A DNA stretch of 37,487 nt from Nocardioides albidus (lineage in GTDB: Bacteria > Actinomycetota > Actinomycetes > Propionibacteriales > Nocardioidaceae): NCBI RefSeq assembly GCF_006335005.1, contig NZ_VDMP01000023.1, positions 159,183-196,669 on the forward strand, given 5' to 3'. Each line of letters begins with the position of its first letter. Position 1 is the first letter of the stretch. The notes beneath the pieces are model-generated. The model did not search any database, was not told the DNA's origin, and saw only the letters and a program-made list of their open reading frames with translations. A program made the translations under genes and the position numbers. This document shows, in pieces, positions 32,139 to 37,487 of this stretch.

Positions 32139-33598
32139 CAGAGGTCGCCTCCCTGGAGGTATGCGGCGAGGCCCTGGCGTCCGCCCTCGCGGCCGTAGCC
32201 GGACTCCTTGAACCCGCCGAACGGGCTGGCCGGGTCGAACTTGTTGAACGTGTTGGCCCACACCACCCCGGCGCGCAGCTGCGAGGCCATGTGCAGGATC
32301 CGGGAGCCCTTCTCGGTCCACACGCCGGCGGAGAGGCCGTACGGCGTGTTGTTGGCCTTCTCCACGGCCTCGGCCGGGGTGCGGAAGGTCAGCACGGACA
32401 GGACCGGTCCGAAGACCTCCTCGCGCGCGATCCGGTGGGCCTGGGTGACGCCGGTGAAGACCGTCGGCGGGAACCAGAACCCGGACGACGGCAGGTCGCA
32501 CGCAGGCGCCCAGCGCTCGGCGCCCTCGGCCTCGCCGACGTCGGAGAGCTCGCGGATCCGGGCCAGCTGCTCCGACGAGTTGATCGCGCCGATGTCGGTG
32601 TTCTTGTCGAGCGGGTCGCCCACGCGCAGGGTGCCCATCCGCCGCTTCAGCCGGGCGAGCACCTCGTCGGCCACGGACTCCTGCACCAGCAGGCGCGAGC
32701 CGGCGCAGCACACGTGCCCCTGGTTGAAGAAGATGCCGCTGACGATGCCCTCGACCGCCTGGTCGATGGGGGCGTCGTCGAAGACGATGTTGGCGGCCTT
32801 GCCGCCGAGCTCGAGGGTGACCCTCTTGTCGGAGCCGGCGACCGTGCGGGCGATCGCCTTGCCGACCTCGGTCGAGCCGGTGAAGGCGACCTTGTCGACA
32901 TCGGGGTGCGCCACGATCGCCTGACCGGTCGCGCCCGCACCGGTGACGATGTTGACGACGCCCGGCGGGAGGTCGGCCTGCTGGCAGATCTCCGCGAACA
33001 GCAGTGCCGTCAGAGGCGTGGTCTCGGCCGGCTTGAGGACGACGGTGTTGCCGCACGCCAGGGCCGGGGCGACCTTCCACGCCAGCATCAGCAGGGGGAA
33101 GTTCCACGGGATGACCTGGCCGGCGACGCCCAACGGCCGGGGGTTCGCGCCGAGGCCGGCGTACTCGAGCTTGTCGGCCCAGCCGGCGTAGTAGAAGAAG
33201 TGGGCGGCGACGATCGGCACGTCGACGTCGCGGCTCTCCTTGATCGGCTTGCCGTTGTCGATCGACTCCAGCACGGCGAGCTCGCGTCCGCGCTCCTGGA
33301 TGATCCGGGCGATGCGGAAGAGGTACTTCGCGCGCTCCCGGCCCGACATCCGCGACCAGCCCCGGAACGCACGGCGGGCCGCGCGGACCGCGAGGTCGAC
33401 GTCCGCCTCGGACGCCTCGGCGACCTCGGCGAGGGTCTCCTCGGTGGCGGGGTTGATCGTCTTGAACGAGGAGCCCTGCCCGTCGACGAAGTCGCCGTCG
33501 ACGAACAGGCCGTACGACGGCTTGATGTCGACGATGCTCCGGGACTCGGGGGCGGGTGCGTACTCGAAGCCGCCGGTGGTTGAGCTTGTCGAAGCCAT
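32138..33598 (-). CDS. NAD(P)-dependent aldehyde dehydrogenase
   Basis: A full-length 486-residue aldehyde dehydrogenase. NAD-binding: PWNFPLLMLAWKVAPALACGNTVVLKPAE and FTGSTEVGKAI. Catalytic residues: E263 in LELGGK and C297 in NQGHVCCAGSR. The C-terminal FGGFKESGYGREGG motif is also present. Located just after deoC (3 bases between), it could oxidise the acetaldehyde made by DeoC. A YFRIARIIQERGREL segment and a tail similar to betaine-aldehyde-type ALDHs leave substrate choice open. ATG 33598; translation flows into the half-ALDH gene. Confidence 0.93.
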   Translation of the reverse strand: MASTSSTTGGFEYAPAPESRSIVDIKPSYGLFVDGDFVDGQGSSFKTINPATEETLAEVAEASEADVDLAVRAARRAFRGWSRMSGRERAKYLFRIARIIQERGRELAVLESIDNGKPIKESRDVDVPIVAAHFFYYAGWADKLEYAGLGANPRPLGVAGQVIPWNFPLLMLAWKVAPALACGNTVVLKPAETTPLTALLFAEICQQADLPPGVVNIVTGAGATGQAIVAHPDVDKVAFTGSTEVGKAIARTVAGSDKRVTLELGGKAANIVFDDAPIDQAVEGIVSGIFFNQGHVCCAGSRLLVQESVADEVLARLKRRMGTLRVGDPLDKNTDIGAINSSEQLARIRELSDVGEAEGAERWAPACDLPSSGFWFPPTVFTGVTQAHRIAREEVFGPVLSVLTFRTPAEAVEKANNTPYGLSAGVWTEKGSRILHMASQLRAGVVWANTFNKFDPASPFGGFKESGYGREGGRQGLAAYLQGGDL

Positions 33599-33601
33599 GT
33601 C

Positions 33602-34564
33602 TCAGTCCAGGGTGAAGTAGTCGGGACCGCTGTAGCGGCCGGTGGTCATCTTCGTGCGCTGCATGAGCAGGTCGTTGAGCAGCGTCGAGGCGCCGAAGCG
33701 GAACCAGTCCGGGTCCAGCCAGTCGTCTCCGGCGACCTCGTTGACCATCACGAGGTACTTGATGGCGTCCTTGGCGGTGCGGATGCCGCCCGCCGGCTTC
33801 ACGCCGATCTGCACGCCGGTGGCCTCGCGGAAGTCGCGGACGGCCTCGAGCATGACCAGGGTGACCGGCAGCGTCGCCGCCGGCTGGACCTTGCCGGTGG
33901 AGGTCTTGATGAAGTCGGCCCCGGCGAGCATCGCCAGCCACGACGCGCGGCGGACGTTGTCGTAGGTCTGCAGCTCGCCGGTCTCGAAGATCACCTTCAG
34001 GTGGGCGTGCGAGCCGTCGGGCCGCACGCACGCCTCGCGGGTCGCCACGATCTCCTCGAAGACCTGCAGGTAGTGGCCGGCCAGGAAGGCGCCCCGGTCG
34101 ATCACCATGTCGATCTCGTCGGCCCCGTTGGCGACCGCGTCACGCGTGTCGGCCAGCTTGACCGGCATCGACGCGCGCCCGCTGGGGAACGCCGTCGCGA
34201 CGGCGGCGACGTTGACCTCGGAGCCGACGATCGCCTTCACCTCGCCGACCAGGTCGCCGTAGACGCACACGGCGGCGACCGACGGGCAGCTCGGGTCCGC
34301 CGGGTCGGGGCGCAGCGCCTTGCTCGCCAACGCCCGCACCTTGCCCGGAGTGTCCTGGCCCTCCAGCGTGGTCAGGTCGACCATCCGGATCGCCAGGTCC
34401 AGGGCCCACGCCTTGGCGGTCGTCTTGATCGAGCGGGTGCCGAGACCGGCAGCACGGGCCTCGGCGCCGACCTGGTCCACGCCCGGCAGACCGTGCAGGA
34501 AACGGCGCAGCGACGCCTCGCTCGCCGTCACTTCGGAGTACGCCGCGAGGGCGGTGGTCGGCAT
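33602..34564 (-). CDS. deoC: Deoxyribose-phosphate aldolase
   Basis: A 320-residue class I aldolase that splits 2-deoxyribose-5-phosphate into glyceraldehyde-3-phosphate and acetaldehyde. The Schiff-base lysine is K220 in DFIKTSTGK, with K190 (LKVIFETG), K256 (GVKPAGGIRT) and D152 (EIDMVI) at the expected places. The protein is longer than E. coli DeoC (about 260 residues) because of N-terminal and C-terminal extensions typical of actinobacteria. It leads the deoC-ALDH-halfALDH operon. TATGCT lies 6 bases before ATG 34564, indicating a leaderless transcript. Confidence 0.95.
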   Translation of the reverse strand: MPTTALAAYSEVTASEASLRRFLHGLPGVDQVGAEARAAGLGTRSIKTTAKAWALDLAIRMVDLTTLEGQDTPGKVRALASKALRPDPADPSCPSVAAVCVYGDLVGEVKAIVGSEVNVAAVATAFPSGRASMPVKLADTRDAVANGADEIDMVIDRGAFLAGHYLQVFEEIVATREACVRPDGSHAHLKVIFETGELQTYDNVRRASWLAMLAGADFIKTSTGKVQPAATLPVTLVMLEAVRDFREATGVQIGVKPAGGIRTAKDAIKYLVMVNEVAGDDWLDPDWFRFGASTLLNDLLMQRTKMTTGRYSGPDYFTLD

Positions 34565-34570
34565 TGCCTC

Positions 34571-34580
34571 AGCATAGAGT
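34571..34580. promoter_or_regulatory. Overlapping divergent -10 boxes of deoC and the PH-like gene
   Basis: TATGCT on the minus strand (34571-34576, 6 bases before deoC ATG) and TAGAGT on the plus strand (34575-34580, 8 bases before GTG 34589) share two bases. Both genes would be leaderless, and RNA polymerase could not occupy both promoters at once. Confidence 0.5.
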
Positions 34581-34588
34581 CGGGGACC

Positions 34589-35161
34589 GTGCAGAACGAA
34601 GGTGTCGGCAAGGTCGAGCGCTACAGCTCCGGTGGGCTCGTGATGGGGATCGTCGGACTGGTGCTCCTGGCCGCCGTGATGATCTACGGCATCGCCGACC
34701 CCGAGGCCGGGTTCGCCCCGTGGGCCTACCCGTTCTGCCTCCTGCTCGGCGTGCTGACCTGGATGGTGATGATCCGGCCGGCGGTGCGCCTGCACGGCGA
34801 CGAGATCGAGCTGCGCAACCCGCTGCACACCCGCTGGGTGCCGTTCGCCGTGATCACCTCGGTCGAGATCGCCCAGGTGACGATCCTGAGGTCGGGCGAG
34901 GAGAGGTACGTCGGCAGCGGGTTCGGGCGCACCAGGCGCACCATCCGCAGCGACAGCCGGGCGGCCCACGACACGCCGCTGGAGAAGCGGTCCACCGCCT
35001 GGCTGATCGAGGACAAGATCGAGCGCCGGATCGCGGCCGCCCGCGAGCGTCGTACGACGGGAGATGCGGTCCCCGGGGTGCGGCACGCCTGGGCGTGGCC
35101 GGAGATCGCCCTGCTCGGCGTCCTCGCCGCGGCGACGGTGGTCACGGCCCTCGTCGGCTGA
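34589..35161 (+). CDS. PH-domain-like membrane protein
   Basis: A 190-residue membrane protein. Two hydrophobic segments lie near the start (MGIVGLVLLAAVMIYGI and YPFCLLLGVLTWMVMI), one at the end (EIALLGVLAAATVVTALVG). Between them is a small bacterial PH-like beta unit: VRLHGDEIELRNPLHTRWVPFAVITSVEIAQVTILRSG, with the HGDEIELRNP start typical of bPH/DUF-type domains. Function unknown; probably membrane-associated. GTG 34589 follows its -10 box; it is divergent from deoC. Confidence 0.8.
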   Translation: MQNEGVGKVERYSSGGLVMGIVGLVLLAAVMIYGIADPEAGFAPWAYPFCLLLGVLTWMVMIRPAVRLHGDEIELRNPLHTRWVPFAVITSVEIAQVTILRSGEERYVGSGFGRTRRTIRSDSRAAHDTPLEKRSTAWLIEDKIERRIAAARERRTTGDAVPGVRHAWAWPEIALLGVLAAATVVTALVG

Positions 35162-35178
35162 CCGTTGCGCCCCGTTCG

Positions 35179-35184
35179 TAGGCT
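35179..35184 (+). promoter_or_regulatory. -10 box (TAGGCT) of the FKBP gene
   Basis: TAGGCT ends 7 bases before ATG 35192, with no Shine-Dalgarno. Confidence 0.5.
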
Positions 35185-35191
35185 GCACCCC

Positions 35192-35776
35192 ATGCAGACC
35201 CGTGTCCGGCTCGCCGCCGCCGCCCTCCTGTCGCTGTCCGTCCTCGCCACCAGTGCGTGCGGTGACGACGACGAGAAGGCCGCCGACGGAGCGTCCGCCA
35301 GCCCGTCGGCCAGTTCGTCGGCCGATTCGTCGGCCAGCCCCTCCGCGGAGGCCGCTCCCGCGGGCGACGAGTGCACCGCCGAGGACATCGCGGTCGAGGG
35401 CGACTTCGGCGCCACGCCGACCATCACGATCCCCGAGGACTGCGCCGCGCCGACCACCCTGCTCACCAAGGACCTCGTGACGGGCTCCGGGCCGGCGGCC
35501 GAGAACGGCGACACGGTCGAGACGAACTACCACCTCGTGACCTGGTCGGACAAGCAGGTGCTCGACAGCTCCTTCGAGCGCGGCGAGACGTTCCCGCTCG
35601 AGGACCTGGGCAACGCACCGGTCATCGACGGCTGGAACCAGGGCCTGATCGGCGTCCAGAAGGGCACCCGCCGCCTGCTCGTCGTCCCGCCGGAGCTCGG
35701 CTACGGCCAGGGCGGCAACGGCGTCGCGCCGAACGAGACGCTGGTCTTCGTCGTCGACGCGGTCTCCGTCAGCTGA
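35192..35776 (+). CDS. FKBP-type peptidyl-prolyl isomerase lipoprotein
   Basis: A 194-residue lipoprotein. The lipobox is ATSAC, giving an exported, lipid-anchored protein. A Ser/Ala/Asp-rich linker follows (DGASASPSASSSADSSASPS). The C-terminal FKBP domain has VETNYHLVTWSDKQVLDSSFERGETFPLE, VIDGWNQGLIGVQKGTRRLLVVPPELGYG and NETLVFVVDAVSV, which are the standard FKBP strand and loop motifs including the GWNQGL and ELGYG signatures. It helps fold exported proteins by proline isomerisation outside the cell membrane. ATG 35192 is set by the -10 box. It converges with the phosphomutase gene. Confidence 0.93.
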   Translation: MQTRVRLAAAALLSLSVLATSACGDDDEKAADGASASPSASSSADSSASPSAEAAPAGDECTAEDIAVEGDFGATPTITIPEDCAAPTTLLTKDLVTGSGPAAENGDTVETNYHLVTWSDKQVLDSSFERGETFPLEDLGNAPVIDGWNQGLIGVQKGTRRLLVVPPELGYGQGGNGVAPNETLVFVVDAVSVS

Positions 35777-35795
35777 CGATCGCCGACGACCGGGG

Positions 35796-37469
35796 TCAGA
35801 TCCGCGCGGCGAGGGCGATGTCGGCGCGCAGCGCGGTCAGCCGCGTCGCGGCCTCGGCGCGGGCGAGGGGGACGTCGGCGTCGAGGACGGGAACGACCAC
35901 CTCGAGATAGCACTTGAGCTTGGGCTCGGTGCCGCTCGGGCGCACGACGACCCGGCTGCCGTCCTCCGTGCGGTAGCGCAGCCCGTCGGTCGGCGGCAGC
36001 CCGCCCGCGCCCGTGGCGAGGTCGTCGGCGGTCGTGACGGGCGAGCCGCCGAGCGAGGTCGGCGGCTCGGCGCGCAGCCGCTCCATCGCCGCCGCGATCT
36101 CGCCGAGGTCGGTGACCCGCACCGACAGCTGGTCGGTGGCGTGCAGGCCGTGGGCGACGGCGAGGTCGTCGAGCAGGTCGAGGAGGGTGCGCCCGGCTGC
36201 CTTTGCCTCGGCGGCGATCTCGCACAGCAGCAGGGCGGCGGACACGCCGTCCTTGTCGGAGACGTGGTCCGGGTCGACGCAGTAGCCGAGCGCCTCCTCG
36301 TAACCGAACACCAGCCCCGGGACCCGGGAGATCCACTTGAAGCCGGTCAGCGTCTCGGCGTACCTCTGGCCGGCGGCTTCGGCCATCCGGCCCAGCAGGG
36401 AGGACGACACGATCGAGGCGGCGTAGACGCCCTCGCGGCCGTTGCGGAGCAGGTGATCGGCCAGCAGGGCGCCGACCTCGTCGCCGCGCAGCATCCGCCA
36501 GGTGCCGTCCGGCCCGGCGACGGCGGCCGCGCACCGGTCGGCGTCGGGGTCGTTGGCGATGACGATGTCGGCACGGGTCCGCTCGGCCAGCGCCACCGCG
36601 CGGTCGATCGCGCCGGGCTCCTCCGGATTGGGGAAGGCGACCGTCGGGAAGTCCGGGTCCGGCGCCTCCTGCTCGGCCACGATCTGCGGCGCCTCGAATC
36701 CCGCGGTCTCCAGCACCGCGGGGAGGGCTCCGCCCCCCACACCGTGCAGCGGGGTGTAGACGATCGTGAGGTCCCGAGGGCCGTCCCCGGCGAGCGCGGC
36801 GACGGTGTCGAGGTAGGCGTCGACGATCCCGTCGTCGAGGACCCGGCCGCCCGTCGTCCCCAGCGGCACCCGGCGCACCGACTCCAGGTTGCCGACGGTC
36901 GCGATCCGCGCGGCGATCTCGCCGTCGGCCGGCGGCACGATCTGGCTGCCGTCGCCCAGGTAGACCTTGTAGCCGTTGTCCTCCGGCGGGTTGTGGCTCG
37001 CCGTCACCATCACGCCGGCCGCGCACCCCAGCTCGCGGATCGCGAACGCCAGCAGCGGAGTCGGCAGCGGACGGGGGAGCAGGAGCGGCTTGAGCCCGGC
37101 GCCGGCCATCACCTCGGCCGTGTCGCGGGCGAAGACATCGGAGTTGTGCCGGGCGTCGTACCCGATGACGACGGCGCTGCCGGACGTCGTCCCCGTGTCG
37201 CGGAGGTACGCCGCCAGGCCGGCCGCGGCCCGGATCACCACGATCCGGTTCATCCGGTTGGGCCCGGCCCCGAGAGCGCCGCGCAGCCCCGCCGTGCCGA
37301 ACTCCAGCGTGCCGCGGAAGCGGTCGGCGAGGTCGGCGCGGGCACCGCCGTCGCCGGCCTCGACCGCGGCCATCACCCGCACGAGCTCGTCGCGGGTGTG
37401 GACGTCGGGATCCTCGGCGAGCCACGACTGGGCCCGGGCGAGCAGGACGTCGGTGTCAGGCGTGGTCAC
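35796..37469 (-). CDS. Phosphohexomutase/phosphopentomutase (PGM/PMM alpha-D-phosphohexomutase family)
   Basis: A 557-residue four-domain phosphomutase. The phosphoserine loop is TASHNPPEDNGYKVY with S158. The metal site is DPDADR, the sugar-binding block is GFKWISR and GYEEALGY, and the phosphate-binding end is RPSGTEPKLKCYLEV. The length and EFGTAGLRG start resemble the PGM2-like group, which includes phosphopentomutases. With adenosine deaminase and deoC nearby, ribose- or deoxyribose-1-phosphate to 5-phosphate conversion is a reasonable guess; glucose or mannose phosphate is the alternative. GTG 37469 has TACGGT 6 bases upstream. Confidence 0.92.
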   Translation of the reverse strand: MTTPDTDVLLARAQSWLAEDPDVHTRDELVRVMAAVEAGDGGARADLADRFRGTLEFGTAGLRGALGAGPNRMNRIVVIRAAAGLAAYLRDTGTTSGSAVVIGYDARHNSDVFARDTAEVMAGAGLKPLLLPRPLPTPLLAFAIRELGCAAGVMVTASHNPPEDNGYKVYLGDGSQIVPPADGEIAARIATVGNLESVRRVPLGTTGGRVLDDGIVDAYLDTVAALAGDGPRDLTIVYTPLHGVGGGALPAVLETAGFEAPQIVAEQEAPDPDFPTVAFPNPEEPGAIDRAVALAERTRADIVIANDPDADRCAAAVAGPDGTWRMLRGDEVGALLADHLLRNGREGVYAASIVSSSLLGRMAEAAGQRYAETLTGFKWISRVPGLVFGYEEALGYCVDPDHVSDKDGVSAALLLCEIAAEAKAAGRTLLDLLDDLAVAHGLHATDQLSVRVTDLGEIAAAMERLRAEPPTSLGGSPVTTADDLATGAGGLPPTDGLRYRTEDGSRVVVRPSGTEPKLKCYLEVVVPVLDADVPLARAEAATRLTALRADIALAARI

Positions 37470-37475
37470 CGGGCC

Positions 37476-37481
37476 ACCGTA
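37476..37481 (-). promoter_or_regulatory. -10 box (TACGGT) of the phosphomutase gene
   Basis: TACGGT on the minus strand ends 6 bases before GTG 37469, at the edge of the window. Confidence 0.45.
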
Positions 37482-37487
37482 GCCGGG

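Noticed and set aside
31263..34031. 922-residue minus-strand frame spanning the ALDH cluster
   Set aside because: Its last part is the real half-ALDH gene, but upstream it reads the full ALDH and deoC in the wrong frame; it is not one protein.

Overview
The window is high-GC, gene-dense actinobacterial chromosome, most like Nocardioides or a relative. This rests on codon use, the CysO-, FadD19- and DUF222/HNH-type genes, a CIRCE-controlled stand-alone groEL, and many genes whose -10 box lies 6-8 nt before the start codon (leaderless transcripts). No rRNA, tRNA, CRISPR array or complete insertion sequence was seen.

Layout. (a) 1-7.9 kb, core: the end of a LytR_C protein, trehalose-phosphatase otsB, a SAM riboswitch controlling a threonine-synthase-like enzyme plus a CysO-like sulfur carrier, a FadD19-like acyl-CoA ligase divergent from an OsmC protein across a KstR-like operator, an ATP-grasp ligase, and groEL behind two CIRCE operators and before a strong terminator. 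(b) 7.9-9.1 kb: homocysteine S-methyltransferase and a small partner gene. (c) 9.1-15.7 kb, accessory: visibly lower GC in part, with a tiny Cys-ribbon ORF, a DUF3892 protein, a DUF1232 membrane protein with a ten-unit KKATPA tail, a 1013-residue SF2 helicase with a nuclease-like C-terminus (candidate defence protein), and a DUF222/HNH endonuclease. (d) 15.9-19.1 kb: a large secreted subtilisin. (e) 19.1-24.7 kb: a cox/xdh-type molybdenum-hydroxylase maturation cluster (MocA-like, CoxD, CoxE, XdhC), an AhpD-like protein and a GAF regulator. (f) 24.7-31.2 kb: CaiB-type CoA-transferase, adenosine deaminase, a three-gene type VII secretion substrate-like operon, a lipoprotein, a papain-like protein, a uridine-kinase-like P-loop protein and a MOSC protein. 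(g) 31.3-37.5 kb: deoC with two aldehyde dehydrogenases (one lacking its catalytic half), a PH-like membrane protein, an FKBP lipoprotein and a phosphohexo/pentomutase.

How genes work together. The SAM riboswitch, the PLP enzyme, the sulfur carrier ending GGC and the nearby homocysteine methyltransferase suggest a protein-thiocarboxylate route to homocysteine and methionine rather than threonine synthesis. Adenosine deaminase, the mutase, deoC and the aldehyde dehydrogenases fit (deoxy)nucleoside salvage and catabolism. The cox maturation genes lack their structural CoxSML partners here. The strongest candidates for something undescribed are the SAM-controlled PLP enzyme/carrier pair, the single-gene helicase-nuclease in the accessory segment, and the orphan type VII-like trio.
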